A stretch of 64,000 nucleotides of DNA, taken from Seohaeicola sp024304985. GTDB lineage: Bacteria > Pseudomonadota > Alphaproteobacteria > Rhodobacterales > Rhodobacteraceae. The stretch covers positions 28,194 through 92,193 of the forward strand of contig NZ_JARAMP010000017.1 of assembly GCF_028802875.1 (NCBI RefSeq), given 5' to 3'. A model generated the notes under the pieces. The model ran no database searches. It saw nothing but the letters and a program-made list of their open reading frames with translations, and was not told the DNA's origin. A program made the translations under genes and the position numbers. Below, one piece after another: positions 16,540 to 27,511 of the stretch (within the stretch, counting starts at the first letter, position 1; every line of letters begins with the position of its first letter).

Positions 16540-16980
16540 ATGAATACGACAATGCCTTATGCCGCCCCTTCTGCGCAGCCGATGGGCTGGCTGTCCCGTG
16601 CCGAGGCCTGGCTTGATCACAAGGGCAAAGGTGCCTGGATCGCCGTCATGGTCCTGGGTTTCATCTTTGTCTGGCCGGTTGGCCTTGCCATTCTGGCCTA
16701 TATGATCTGGAGTAAGCGCATGTTCAGCAAATCCTGCCGCAACCGTTCGATGGCCCGTCAGGGGTTCTCGGTGATGCAATCCTCGGGCAATTCGGCCTTT
16801 GACAGCTACAAGGCCGAAACCCTGCGCCGTCTGGAGGAGGAGCAGCACAGCTTCGAAGCCTTCCTGCAACGTCTGCGCGAGGCCAAGGACAAGGCCGAGT
16901 TCGACGATTTCATGGCGGACCGCGCCCGCAAGGCCAGCGCCCCCGGCGCGGATGACACAAGCGACCGCGACCAGGCCTGA
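16540..16980 (+). CDS. DUF2852-type membrane-anchored protein
   Basis: From ATG 16540 (GGAG site 5 bases upstream) the protein has 146 residues. One transmembrane helix (AWIAVMVLGFIFVWPVGLAILAYMIW) is followed by a basic patch and a charged C-terminal helix (RRLEEEQHSFEAFLQRLREAKDKAEFDDFMADR), the DUF2852 layout. A GTG further upstream at 16501 was not used because it lacks a ribosome site. Function is unknown. The gene lies behind the palindrome at 16441. Confidence 0.8.
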   Translation: MNTTMPYAAPSAQPMGWLSRAEAWLDHKGKGAWIAVMVLGFIFVWPVGLAILAYMIWSKRMFSKSCRNRSMARQGFSVMQSSGNSAFDSYKAETLRRLEEEQHSFEAFLQRLREAKDKAEFDDFMADRARKASAPGADDTSDRDQA

Positions 16981-17052
16981 GCGCCACATGACAGCCGGAT
17001 GCCGCAGCATGAACCTGCGGCATCCATGACCCATTCCCAGTACGAGAGACAG

Positions 17053-17502
17053 ATGAGCCCTTTCATATCCCACCTGCCCGACCCGGAGATGCAAGCCGAA
17101 TTCTATGCCGATGTGCCGATGAAGCGGCTGGTGGCCTGGCTTGCCGATACCGTGCTGATCGCGCTGATCAGCCTGCTGATCGTGCCCTTCACCGCCTTTA
17201 CGGGGCTGTTCTTCTTTCCGCTGCTGATGCTGGCTGTGGGCTTTGCCTATCGGGTGATCACCATCACCAACCGGTCCGCCACTTGGGGGATGCGCCTGAT
17301 GGCGATCGAGTTCCGCGCCGCGAATGGCGAAAGGTTCGGTCTGGGACTGGCGGTCGCGCATACGCTGGGTCTGTCGATCTCGTTCGCGATGCCGCTGTTG
17401 CAGGTGGTGTCGATCATTCTGATGCTGACCACGGCGCGCAAACAGGGCCTGACCGATCATCTGCTGGGCACGGTCGCGCTGAACCGGGCTGCGGCCTTCT
17501 GA
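17053..17502 (+). CDS. RDD-family membrane protein
   Basis: The 149-residue protein has the RDD hallmark: an Arg early in the first helix region (PMKRLVAWLADTVLIALISLLIVPF, with Arg and Asp), a second hydrophobic segment, and NRSATWGMRLMAIEFRAANG before the last helix. RDD proteins are small multi-pass proteins, some linked to ion or compatible-solute transport. ATG 17053 fits the family start (SHLPDPEMQAEFYADVP follows). ATGs at 17026 and 16999 are alternatives. It lies 72 bp after the DUF2852 gene. Confidence 0.8.
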   Translation: MSPFISHLPDPEMQAEFYADVPMKRLVAWLADTVLIALISLLIVPFTAFTGLFFFPLLMLAVGFAYRVITITNRSATWGMRLMAIEFRAANGERFGLGLAVAHTLGLSISFAMPLLQVVSIILMLTTARKQGLTDHLLGTVALNRAAAF

Positions 17503-17646
17503 TCCGCGGCCACGCCCTGATCCCGGGGGCTGTTCATGGCGCGCCTGGCCCTGCATCGCGCGCCACATTAACGCGGTATTTATTCAACTCTTGGCGGATG
17601 GAGACTTCGTTGCTATCGTCCGCTCAGAACCGCCTCAAGGGACATC

Positions 17647-18468
17647 ATGCGCCACACCCTGCCCATTGCGCCGCAATTCTATGTGACGGCCCCGCAGCCA
17701 TGCCCCTATCTTGACGGGCGCATGGAGCGCAAGCTGTTCACGGCCTTGCAGGGAGAGGGCGCGGAACGGCTGAATGACAGCCTGTCCAAGCAGGGATTCC
17801 GCCGCTCGCAGAACGTGCTGTATCGCCCGTCCTGTTCGGATTGCGCGGCCTGCCTTTCGGCGCGGATCCGCGTGGCGGATTTCACCCCGTCGCGCAGCCA
17901 GAAGCGCACGATCCGCCGCAATGCAAGGCTGGACCGCCGCGCGACCAGCCCCTGGGCGACCGAGGACCAGTATGACCTGTTCCGCCGCTATCTGGACAGC
18001 CGCCACGCCGATGGCGGCATGGCCGATATGGATGTGTTCGAATTCGCCGCGATGATCGAGGAGACGCCGATCCGCACCCGCGTGATCGAATATCATGACA
18101 CGCAAAGCCGCGACCTGACCGCCGTCTGCCTGACCGACGTTCTGGATGACGGGGTCAGCATGGTCTATTCCTTCTATCAGCCGGACCGCCCCGGCGACAG
18201 TCTGGGCACCTATATCATCCTTGATCATATCCGCATCGCGCAAGAGGCCGGTCTGCCTTACGTCTATCTGGGTTATTGGGTGCCGGGCTCGCCCAAGATG
18301 GGCTACAAGGCCAAGTTTTCTGGGCTGGAACTTTATGTCGGCGGCAAGTGGCAGAAGATGCGCGATCCGGCCGATTACACCGCCGAGATGCACCCGCTGT
18401 CCACCGATCCGATTGCCGAACAGGTGGCCAATATCTCGCTGCCCGGATCGGTGCCCGCGCGGTCCTGA
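17647..18468 (+). CDS. bpt: Aspartate/glutamate leucyltransferase (Bpt/Ate family arginyl-leucyl-tRNA-protein transferase)
   Basis: The 273-residue protein has the Ate/Bpt N-terminal Cys motif (PCPYLDGRMERKLFT and SCSDCAACLSARIRV), then a GNAT-fold C-terminal half with SLGTYIILDHIRIAQEAGLPYVYLGYWVPGSPKMGYKAKF. Bacterial members add Leu to N-terminal Asp or Glu of proteins, feeding the ClpS/ClpAP N-end-rule pathway. The length is normal for the bacterial form. Confidence 0.93.
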   Translation: MRHTLPIAPQFYVTAPQPCPYLDGRMERKLFTALQGEGAERLNDSLSKQGFRRSQNVLYRPSCSDCAACLSARIRVADFTPSRSQKRTIRRNARLDRRATSPWATEDQYDLFRRYLDSRHADGGMADMDVFEFAAMIEETPIRTRVIEYHDTQSRDLTAVCLTDVLDDGVSMVYSFYQPDRPGDSLGTYIILDHIRIAQEAGLPYVYLGYWVPGSPKMGYKAKFSGLELYVGGKWQKMRDPADYTAEMHPLSTDPIAEQVANISLPGSVPARS

Positions 18469-18666
18469 CGGCCCGGCCCTTGTGCGGGCCCGCCCCTCTT
18501 TCCTGACCCAAAGTCAACCGCCCTGCCCGGTCGCATCCGCCCCGGATGTCCGTCTTTGGCCGGATTTCGCCGGTCATAATTGCTTTCCTGACGTTTCAAG
18601 CCCCCGAAACGTAATAAAGATACAAAAATAATCGCGCCCGCGACATTAAATTCACCGAAATGGCGG

Positions 18667-18693
18667 TTGACGCTGCCGTGCAGCACTCATAAT
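18667..18693 (+). promoter_or_regulatory. Probable promoter of the ilvBH attenuated operon
   Basis: TTGACG (18667-18672) and CATAAT (18688-18693) lie 15 bp apart (16 bp if ATAATG is taken as the -10). They are in an AT-rich stretch about 30 bp ahead of the leader-peptide gene. Confidence 0.5.
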
Positions 18694-18725
18694 GTCCTGC
18701 CACGCAAGAAGGAGCCCACCCGGCT

Positions 18726-18773
18726 ATGACACGTCTCGTGATCATCGTAAGGACATGGCGCATGGGCCGGTAA
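18726..18773 (+). CDS. ilvB leader peptide MTRLVIIVRTWRMGR
   Basis: The 15-codon frame from ATG 18726 to TAA 18771-18773 is preceded by AAGGAG (18709-18714) 11 bases upstream. Five consecutive codons encode Leu-Val-Ile-Ile-Val (18735-18749), the products of the pathway controlled by the downstream acetolactate synthase. Shortage of charged tRNAs for these amino acids would stall the ribosome here. It has no known function beyond regulation. Confidence 0.85.
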   Translation: MTRLVIIVRTWRMGR

Positions 18774-18825
18774 CGGACACCCAAAAGGTACCCCATGCGC
18801 CCCCGACAAAATCGGGGGCTTTTTT
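18757..18825 (+). promoter_or_regulatory. Transcription attenuator of ilvBH (antiterminator/terminator pair)
   Basis: The terminator stem GCCCCCGA (18799-18806) pairs with TCGGGGGC (18812-18819), loop CAAAA, followed by T6 (18820-18825), just 36 bases before the ilvB start. The competing antiterminator is a perfect 10-bp pairing of GGCGCATGGG (18757-18766) with CCCATGCGCC (18792-18801). It uses the 5' end of the terminator stem and overlaps the end of the leader peptide frame. Stalling on the branched-chain codons would favour the antiterminator and allow readthrough. Confidence 0.88.
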
Positions 18826-18861
18826 ATGCGAATGGATGACGTCGACAACGGAGCAAAGCAC

Positions 18862-20616
<1,755 letters not shown>

Positions 20617-20671
20617 CCCTGCCCCGCAGGACCGACCCCACCGACCCGGACATCATCAAAGGACCAAGACC

Positions 20672-21235
20672 ATGTCTGCACTACAGATCAAGAAGGGCGC
20701 GACCAGCCATTCGGCCTATAACCTGCGGTCAACATTCTCGGATGTCGAGGAGCGTCACACGCTGGCGGTGATCGTCGATAACGAGGCGGGCGTTCTGGCC
20801 CGCGTGATCGGCCTGTTCTCGGGGCGCGGTTACAATATCGAAAGCCTGACCGTGGCCGAGATCGACCATACCGGGCATCTGAGCCGGATCACCATCGTGA
20901 CCACCGGCACGCCGCAGGTGATCGAGCAGATCAAGGCGCAGCTGGGCCGCATCGTGCCCGTGCATGAGGTGCATGACCTGACGGTCGAGGGCGCGGCGGT
21001 CGAGCGTGAACTGGCGCTGTTCAAGGTGGCGGGCACCGGTGACAAGCGGGTCGAGGCGCTGCGTCTGGCCGATATCTTCCGCGCCAATGTGGTGGACAGC
21101 ACGCTGACCAGTTTCGTGTTCGAGATCACCGGCGCGCCGGAAAAGATCGACGCGTTTGCGGAACTGATGCGCCCCCTTGGATTGCAGGAAGTGGCGCGGA
21201 CCGGCGTGGCGGCATTGTCGCGCGGGACTGTCTGA
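20672..21235 (+). CDS. ilvH: Acetolactate synthase, small regulatory subunit
   Basis: The 187-residue protein has an N-terminal ACT domain (HTLAVIVDNEAGVLARVIGLFSGRGYNIESLTVAEIDHTGHLSRITIVTTG) and the C-terminal domain typical of IlvH/IlvN. It stabilises IlvB and binds valine for feedback inhibition. The gene is the last of the attenuated operon and is followed at once by a strong terminator. Confidence 0.95.
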   Translation: MSALQIKKGATSHSAYNLRSTFSDVEERHTLAVIVDNEAGVLARVIGLFSGRGYNIESLTVAEIDHTGHLSRITIVTTGTPQVIEQIKAQLGRIVPVHEVHDLTVEGAAVERELALFKVAGTGDKRVEALRLADIFRANVVDSTLTSFVFEITGAPEKIDAFAELMRPLGLQEVARTGVAALSRGTV

Positions 21236-21256
21236 AACTTTATCCTAAACTTCAGG

Positions 21257-21292
21257 AAGGCGCGACAACCTTTTGGTGTCGCGCCTTTTTTT
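21257..21292 (+). terminator. Rho-independent terminator of ilvBH
   Basis: The left arm at 21257-21270 (AAGGCGCGACA then ACC) pairs with GGTGTCGCGCCTT (21275-21287) around a TTTT loop with one bulged A. It runs into a seven-base T-tract. The convergent DUF2189 gene ends inside the T-tract. Confidence 0.88.
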
Positions 21293-22065
21293 CATGCCTC
21301 GACTGTCACCAACCTATAAAGGTGCCATGTGGCATGGCCCAGCAGCGGCAGCACCAGAAACAGGCCCAGAAAGGCCGGAATCAGGGCGGCGAAGGTCAGC
21401 ATGGCGATCAGTGCGGCCCATGCCAGCATCGGCACCGGATTGGCGGTGACGATCTGGAAACTGGTGATCATCGCGGTGACGAAATCCACCTCACGCTCCA
21501 GCAGCAGAGGAAGGGCGATCACCGTGATCATATAGAGCAACAGCGCAAAGATGCCGCCGACCACCGTGCCGACCGCCAGCATCGCAAGGCCGTTGGGTGT
21601 CAGGAACACCCCGAAAGAGCTTGATATATTGGTCATCGTGGACAGGCCCATGAACAGGGCAAAGATCATGTGGGCCAGAAAGAACCAGAACAGAAAGACC
21701 ATGATGATGATCGCGCAGATCGAGGGAAGTTGTCGCCGTGATTGGCGCAAGACCACGCTGAGGATTTCCGACATCACCAGCGTGCGTCCCTGCTCCAGCC
21801 TGCGGCTGACATCGTAAAGCCCCACGGCGGCAAAGGGGCCGACCAGCGGAAAACCGACTGCTGCAAAGACCAGCCAATAGGTCTTGCCCGTGACCCATGT
21901 AATCCATGCCAGCACAAGCCCCAGCGCGACATAGACCGAGGCGAAGAAAAGCCCGTAGAGCGGCGCGCGGCGCATGTCGGCCCAGCCGCGCCGCAACGCC
22001 TCGGACAACATCGCAAGGCTGACCGATCCGATTTCGGGCAGCCCTTCCTTGGGTGTATCCGGCAT
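21292..22065 (-). CDS. DUF2189-type integral membrane protein
   Basis: The 257-residue protein has six or so hydrophobic segments (LYGLFFASVYVALGLVLAWI, YWLVFAAVGFPLVGPFAAVGLY, SICAIIIMVFLFWFFLAHMIFALFMGL and others). The conserved GWADMRRAPLYGLFF and GPFAAVGLYDVSRRLEQG place it in DUF2189. Members are inner-membrane proteins of unknown role, sometimes near respiratory genes. It is convergent with ilvH and lies 64 bp downstream of the amidase gene on the same strand. Confidence 0.85.
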   Translation of the reverse strand: MPDTPKEGLPEIGSVSLAMLSEALRRGWADMRRAPLYGLFFASVYVALGLVLAWITWVTGKTYWLVFAAVGFPLVGPFAAVGLYDVSRRLEQGRTLVMSEILSVVLRQSRRQLPSICAIIIMVFLFWFFLAHMIFALFMGLSTMTNISSSFGVFLTPNGLAMLAVGTVVGGIFALLLYMITVIALPLLLEREVDFVTAMITSFQIVTANPVPMLAWAALIAMLTFAALIPAFLGLFLVLPLLGHATWHLYRLVTVEA

Positions 22066-22129
22066 GGTCCCTCCCCGTCACATTCCGGTTCTCGCGGATG
22101 AGACGCGCAAACGCGGGGAAAAGCAAGCC

Positions 22130-23560
22130 TCAGGACAGCTGCGGCGGGCGCGTGTTCGGCCAGTCGGTGGCGCGGTGCCAGGCCTGTGCCAGTTGCAACA
22201 GACCCGCATCATCGCCATGCCGCCCGAACAGCTGCATCCCCATCGGCAGGCCCGCCCCCGGCGTGCCTTGCGCGCCGAAACCTGCGGGCACGCAGACAGC
22301 AGGAAGGCCGATCAGGCTGACGGGAATCACCACCTCCATCCAGCGGTGATAGGTGTCCATCTGCTGGCCTGCGATTTCTTTCGGCCAGTCCAGATCGACG
22401 GCAAAGGGCCACAGCTGCGCCGAGGGCAGCACCAGCGCATCATAGGTCTCGAACAGTTCGGCCGCGCGCGCATACCAGCGCGACCGGATCACGCTGGCGC
22501 GCTGGATCTGCATCGGCGTCAGGGCAAGGCCGGTTTCGATCTCCCAGATCGCTTCGGGTTTCAGGAGTTTGCGCTTGGCTGGGTCGGAATAAAGCGGATC
22601 CAGCCGCCCGGCATTGGCGAAGGCGCGCAGGGTAAGCCAGCTGTCCCAGATCTCGGCCGCGCTGAAGGGGGCATCGACAGCCTCGACGGTGCAACCAAGA
22701 TCGGCAAAGCCCTGCACGGCGCTGCCCACCAGATCCAGGACGCCCTCCTCCATCGCATAGGCCCCGCCCCAATCGGCAAGATATCCGATGCGGCGGCCTT
22801 TCACATCCGCGTCGATCCCGTCCAGATACCCGGCTTTCGGCAGGCCGAAGGGCACGCGGGGGTCGGGTCCGGCCTGCACCTCCAACAGCGCGGCCATGTC
22901 GCGCGGGCTGCGCGCCATCGGCCCAAGGGTGGCCAAGGGGTGCAGGAAGGTATCGCCCACCGGATCGGCGGGGATACGGCCCCAGCTGGGGCGCATGCCA
23001 TAGACATTGCACCAGCCCGCAGGGTTGCGCAGTGAACCCATCATGTCCGACCCGTCCGTGACCGACAGCATCCGCGCCGCCAGCGCCGCCGCCGCCCCAC
23101 CGGACGATCCGCCCACGGTGCGGGTCGAGTCATAGGGGTTCAGTGTCGCGCCATGCACGGGGTTGAAGGTATGGCTGCCCAGCCCGAATTCGGGGGTGTT
23201 CGTCTTGCCGATGAACAGCCCCCCCGCCGCACGCATCCGCGCGACCATGCCGCAATCGGCCTTGGGCACGAAATCGGCAAAGGCAGGCGAGCCCATCGAG
23301 GTGGGAATGCCCGCCACATCGGCCAGATCCTTGACCGCCAAGGGGATGCCGTGCAGCCAGCCCTTGCGGGGCGCGTTGTCGGCGGCCTTCGCCTCGGCCA
23401 TCAGCGTATCGGGGTCACGCAGACTGACCACGGCGTTGATGTCGGGATTCACCCGGTCGATCTGGTCCAGCGTGGCCTGCATCAGCTCGGCCGCGCTGAT
23501 CTGGCGCGTCTCCAGCATCGACGACAGCTCCAGCGCGTCGCGGTTCATCAGATCGTCCAT
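22130..23560 (-). CDS. Amidase-signature enzyme
   Basis: The 476-residue protein carries the amidase-signature triad: Lys77 (IPLAVKDLADVAG), cis-Ser152 (VGGSSGGAAAAL) and nucleophile Ser176 (TDGSDMMGSLRNPAGW). The spacing of 24 between the two serines is canonical. Family members hydrolyse small amides or act in GatA. There is no GatB/GatC partner here and the C-terminal half is that of a free amidase. The substrate is unknown. Confidence 0.92.
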   Translation of the reverse strand: MDDLMNRDALELSSMLETRQISAAELMQATLDQIDRVNPDINAVVSLRDPDTLMAEAKAADNAPRKGWLHGIPLAVKDLADVAGIPTSMGSPAFADFVPKADCGMVARMRAAGGLFIGKTNTPEFGLGSHTFNPVHGATLNPYDSTRTVGGSSGGAAAALAARMLSVTDGSDMMGSLRNPAGWCNVYGMRPSWGRIPADPVGDTFLHPLATLGPMARSPRDMAALLEVQAGPDPRVPFGLPKAGYLDGIDADVKGRRIGYLADWGGAYAMEEGVLDLVGSAVQGFADLGCTVEAVDAPFSAAEIWDSWLTLRAFANAGRLDPLYSDPAKRKLLKPEAIWEIETGLALTPMQIQRASVIRSRWYARAAELFETYDALVLPSAQLWPFAVDLDWPKEIAGQQMDTYHRWMEVVIPVSLIGLPAVCVPAGFGAQGTPGAGLPMGMQLFGRHGDDAGLLQLAQAWHRATDWPNTRPPQLS

Positions 23561-23629
23561 AGGTCATCCCTCCCTGCCCCGGTGTCGGGGGCAGTTTCGT
23601 CAGATAACCGTCCGGGGATCAAGCGGAAT

Positions 23630-24757
23630 TCAGTCGGCGGCCTGCGCTTCGGCGCGGGATTTGCCGGACACGTCCATGGCCAGCGTCGCGGCCATCAGCC
23701 CGTCCAGATCGCCGTCCAGCACGCCTTGGGTATCGGATGTTTCAAACCCGGTGCGCAGGTCCTTGACCATCTGATAGGGTTGCAGGACGTAAGACCGGAT
23801 CTGGTTGCCCCAGCCCGCCTCGCCCTTGGCGGCATGCGCCTCGTTGATGGCGGCATTGCGCTTGTCCAGTTCCAGTTGATAAAGCCGCGATTTCAGCGCC
23901 TTCATGGCGATGTCGCGGTTCTGGTGCTGCGACTTTTCCGAACTGGTCACAACGATGCCTGTCGGCAGGTGCGTGATCCGCACCGCCGAGTCGGTGGTGT
24001 TCACGTGCTGCCCGCCCGCACCGGAGGACCGGTAGGTGTCGATGCGGATGTCGTTCGGGGCCACTTCGATTTCGATATTGTCATCCACCACGGGATAGAC
24101 CCAGACCGAGGAGAAGGACGTGTGCCGCCTTGCGGCGCTGTCATAGGGGCTGATGCGGACAAGGCGATGCACGCCCGATTCCGATTTCATCCAGCCATAG
24201 GCATTGTGGCCCGAGATCTTGTAGACGACCGATTTGATCCCTGCCTCTTCGCCGGGGCTTTGGGCCTGCATCTCGACCTTGTAGCCCTTGCGCTCGGCCC
24301 AGCGGACATACATGCGCGCAAGGATGCTGGCCCAGTCGCAGCTTTCCGTGCCGCCCGCGCCTGCGTTGATTTCAAGGAACGCATCATTGCCATCCGCCTC
24401 GCCGTCCAGCAGGGCTTCCAGTTCCTTTTCGGCGGCCTTGACCTTGAGCGCCTTCAGCGCGGCTTCGGCCTCCTTGACGACTTCGGCATCGTCTTCCATC
24501 TCGCCCAGTTCGATCAGGTCGATATTGTCCTGCAATTCCTGCGCGATGCCCGTCACGGTGCCGATGGCATCGACAAGGTTCTGGCGGTCCCGCATCAGGG
24601 CCTGCGCCTTTTCGGGATCGTTCCAGAGCGTCGGGTCCTCGACACGGGCGTTGAATTCCTCAAGCCGGTGGGGGGCCATCTCCCAGTCCATGCGCTGGCG
24701 CAGCAACTCCAGCGATTTCTGGATCTCGGCAATCGTGTTCTGAACCTCGGCGCGCAT
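23630..24757 (-). CDS. prfB: Peptide chain release factor 2
   Basis: The 375-residue class I release factor has the peptidyl-hydrolysis motif GAGGQHVNTTDSAVR. The stop-codon recognition loop reads SPY (RISPYDSAARRHTSF) instead of the SPF of E. coli RF2. It reads UAA and UGA. The frame is continuous from the start, so the in-frame UGA autoregulatory frameshift of E. coli prfB is absent. ATG 24757 was chosen; open frame to 24835 is an unsupported extension. PBP1A and AmiC genes lie upstream on the same strand. Confidence 0.96.
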   Translation of the reverse strand: MRAEVQNTIAEIQKSLELLRQRMDWEMAPHRLEEFNARVEDPTLWNDPEKAQALMRDRQNLVDAIGTVTGIAQELQDNIDLIELGEMEDDAEVVKEAEAALKALKVKAAEKELEALLDGEADGNDAFLEINAGAGGTESCDWASILARMYVRWAERKGYKVEMQAQSPGEEAGIKSVVYKISGHNAYGWMKSESGVHRLVRISPYDSAARRHTSFSSVWVYPVVDDNIEIEVAPNDIRIDTYRSSGAGGQHVNTTDSAVRITHLPTGIVVTSSEKSQHQNRDIAMKALKSRLYQLELDKRNAAINEAHAAKGEAGWGNQIRSYVLQPYQMVKDLRTGFETSDTQGVLDGDLDGLMAATLAMDVSGKSRAEAQAAD

Positions 24758-24865
24758 GGGTCTTCCTGCTGGATGGATCAAGGATGGGATCGGATGATCG
24801 CCCCGCGTGATAGACCAGCAAGGGCTGCGGGGCAAGCGGGCGGGCTATCGTCAGTAAAGCCTGCC

Positions 24866-27406
24866 CTAATAAAGCCCGCCTGACGAGACGGTGCCGAAAT
24901 CGGCCTTGGGTCCGACCGTGGCGGTGCTGCCGGTCGAGGTTGTCACCTCGCGGCCCAGACGCGCGCCCGCTTCCTGCACCAAGGGCAGGTTCGATCCCAT
25001 GGCAAAGCCACCGTCATACATCACGCCAAAGATCGGCTCTTCGCCGTCGCGGAAATATTCGGCCACCACATAATCGCCGGTGGCGTCATCCGACAGCCGC
25101 GCGCCTGTGAAACGGTCGATCTTGATGAAGCGCCCGCCCGGCGGAATGGCGAAGGGTCCGCCGCCATATTTCGCCGTGGCCTTCTTCATGAACTCCTGAA
25201 ACACAGGGCCGCACATGCCGCCGCCCGAGGCGCCGCGGCCCAGAGGGCGGGGCTGGTCATAGCCGATATAGCAGCCCGCCACGATATTGCTGGTGAAGCC
25301 GACGAACCAGACATCCTTGGAATCATTGGTCGTGCCGGTCTTGCCCGCCACGGGCACGTCCAGCCCGACGGTGCGCGCGGCCGTGCCGCGTTCGACCACA
25401 CCGGTCATCATCGAGGTCAGCTGATAGGCGGTGATCGCGTTCATCACCCGTTCGCGATTGCTGTCGATCCGGGGCGCCTCGCCGGGGGCCAGACCGGGCA
25501 CAAGGCAATCGACGCAGTTGCGCTGATCATGGCGATAGATGGTGCGGCCATAGCGGTCCTGCACGCGGTCCACCAATGTGGGCTGCACACGCTCTCCGCC
25601 ATTGGCGAACATCGCATAGGCGGCGACCATCTGGAACAGCGTGGTTTCCTCGGACCCCAGCGAGTTGGCAAGGAAGCGGCCCATATTGTCATAGACGCCG
25701 AATTTCTCGGCATATTCGGCCACGATATCCATGCCCACTTCCTGCGCCAGACGGATGGTCATCAGGTTGCGGGACATCTCGATGCCGGTGCGCAGCGGGG
25801 TTGGCCCGTAGAACTGGTTCGAGGAGTTGCGCGGCCGCCACAGACCCTGCGGCGTGTTGATCTCGATGGGCGCGTCCACCACGATCGTGGCGGGGCTATA
25901 GCCGCTGTCCAATGCAGCGGCATAGACGAAAGGCTTGAAACTGGAACCGGGCTGACGGCGCGCCTGCGTGGCGCGGTTGAAGACCGAATCCTGATAGCTG
26001 AACCCGCCCTGCATGGCGATGACACGGCCGGTATTGACGTCCATGGCCATGAAACCGCCCTGCACCTCGGGCACCTGACGCAGGCTCCAGCGGACAAACC
26101 TGTCGCTGCCATCTTCGGTGATGGCGCGCACAAGAACGACATCACCCTTTTCGACCAGATCGCCGGGCACCTGCGCGCGGCGGCCCAGAGTGCCGTTCTC
26201 CAGCCGCTTGCGCGCCCACGTGACATCCGTGGCCGAGATCACGTGATCCTCGCCATCCTGCCCTTCGATGCCCAGACGCGCCTCGCTCCCGGCAACCTCC
26301 AGCACGACGGCGGGGAACCACTGGCCGTTCAGGTCGATGTCGCGCGGCACCTCGGCCCGCGCCAGCGCCTCGCGCCAGTCCGACAGCTCTTCCGCTGTCA
26401 GCTTGCGCCCTGTACCGCGCCAGATCCCCCCCTCGCGGTCGTAATCCTCCAGCGCCCGGCGCATCGCCTTGGCCGCCTCCACCTGCATTTCGGGGTCGAT
26501 GGTGGCGCGCACGGTCATGCCGCCCGAGAAGAACTCTTCCTCGCCGAAATCCAGTGACAACTGGCGGCGAATCTCGTCGGTGAAATAGTCGCGCGGCGGC
26601 AGGGCCGAGCGGAAGGTTTCGAAATCGCCCGCCTGCACCGAGCGCAGCGGCATCGCGACCTCGGCCTCGTATTCCGCATCGGTCAGATAGCCGTTCTCGT
26701 TCATTTCGCGCAGCACGAAGTTGCGCCGCGCCAGCAAGCGATCCGCCCGACGGACGGGATGATAATCCGAGGGAGCTTTGGGCAGCGAGGCGAGGAACGC
26801 CGCCTCATGCGGGGCCAGATCGCGCAGGGGCTTGTTGAAATAGGTCAGCGCCGCTGCCGTCACGCCATAGGAGTTCTGGCCAAGGAAAATCTCGTTCAGG
26901 TAAAGCTCAAGGATGCGGTCCTTGCTGAGCGTTTCCTCAAGCCGGGTGGCCAGGATGATCTCCTTGATCTTGCGTTCCGCCGCGCGTTCGCCGCCCAGAA
27001 GAAAGTTCTTCATCACCTGCTGGGTGATCGTGGACGCGCCGCGCACGTCCTGCCCGCGCGAGGCAATCGCGTCATAGGCCGCCGCCGCGATGCCGCGCGC
27101 GTCATAGCCTTTGTGGTTGTAGAAATTCTTGTCCTCGGCCGAAATGAACGCCTGTTTCACCAGATCGGGGATTTCGGCCGCCGGGGTGAACAGGCGCCGT
27201 TCCTTGGCGAATTCGTCGATGATCCGGCCTTCGGCCGAATAGATCCGGCTGATCGTGGGCGGCGTGTATTGCGCCAGCGACTCGTGGCTGGGCAGGTCAC
27301 GGCCATAGATGTAGAAGACCGCGCCGATGCTGATCGCCACGGCGAACACACCGAGCGTCACAAAGGTGAAAAACCCGCCTAGGGTCGAGAGAATGAATCT
27401 GATCAC
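24866..27406 (-). CDS. mrcA: Penicillin-binding protein 1A (bifunctional transglycosylase/transpeptidase)
   Basis: The 846-residue class A PBP has an N-terminal anchor (LGVFAVAISIGAVFYIYG). The GT51 glycosyltransferase domain has catalytic FISAEDKNFYNHKGYD and STITQQVMKNFLLGGER, there is an OB-like insert around 300-420, and the transpeptidase has SSFK (RQPGSSFKPFVYAAAL), SRN (EMSRNLMTIRL) and KTGT (VAGKTGTTNDSKDVWFVG). It polymerises and crosslinks peptidoglycan in the periplasm. The murein amidase gene lies 105 bp upstream on the same strand. Confidence 0.95.
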   Translation of the reverse strand: MIRFILSTLGGFFTFVTLGVFAVAISIGAVFYIYGRDLPSHESLAQYTPPTISRIYSAEGRIIDEFAKERRLFTPAAEIPDLVKQAFISAEDKNFYNHKGYDARGIAAAAYDAIASRGQDVRGASTITQQVMKNFLLGGERAAERKIKEIILATRLEETLSKDRILELYLNEIFLGQNSYGVTAAALTYFNKPLRDLAPHEAAFLASLPKAPSDYHPVRRADRLLARRNFVLREMNENGYLTDAEYEAEVAMPLRSVQAGDFETFRSALPPRDYFTDEIRRQLSLDFGEEEFFSGGMTVRATIDPEMQVEAAKAMRRALEDYDREGGIWRGTGRKLTAEELSDWREALARAEVPRDIDLNGQWFPAVVLEVAGSEARLGIEGQDGEDHVISATDVTWARKRLENGTLGRRAQVPGDLVEKGDVVLVRAITEDGSDRFVRWSLRQVPEVQGGFMAMDVNTGRVIAMQGGFSYQDSVFNRATQARRQPGSSFKPFVYAAALDSGYSPATIVVDAPIEINTPQGLWRPRNSSNQFYGPTPLRTGIEMSRNLMTIRLAQEVGMDIVAEYAEKFGVYDNMGRFLANSLGSEETTLFQMVAAYAMFANGGERVQPTLVDRVQDRYGRTIYRHDQRNCVDCLVPGLAPGEAPRIDSNRERVMNAITAYQLTSMMTGVVERGTAARTVGLDVPVAGKTGTTNDSKDVWFVGFTSNIVAGCYIGYDQPRPLGRGASGGGMCGPVFQEFMKKATAKYGGGPFAIPPGGRFIKIDRFTGARLSDDATGDYVVAEYFRDGEEPIFGVMYDGGFAMGSNLPLVQEAGARLGREVTTSTGSTATVGPKADFGTVSSGGLY

Positions 27407-27511
27407 GCGGCGCCTCTGAACATGTCGCCCGACTCTATACGCTGCGCGGGCGGCAGGGTCAAAACAAGAACCCGCGACCGCCGGCGGGGTTTTGCCCGGT
27501 CCGGCTCGCCG

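Noticed and set aside
24758..24835. Upstream extension of prfB
   Set aside because: RF2 homology begins at MRAEVQNT, and the extension has no ribosome site or conserved sequence.
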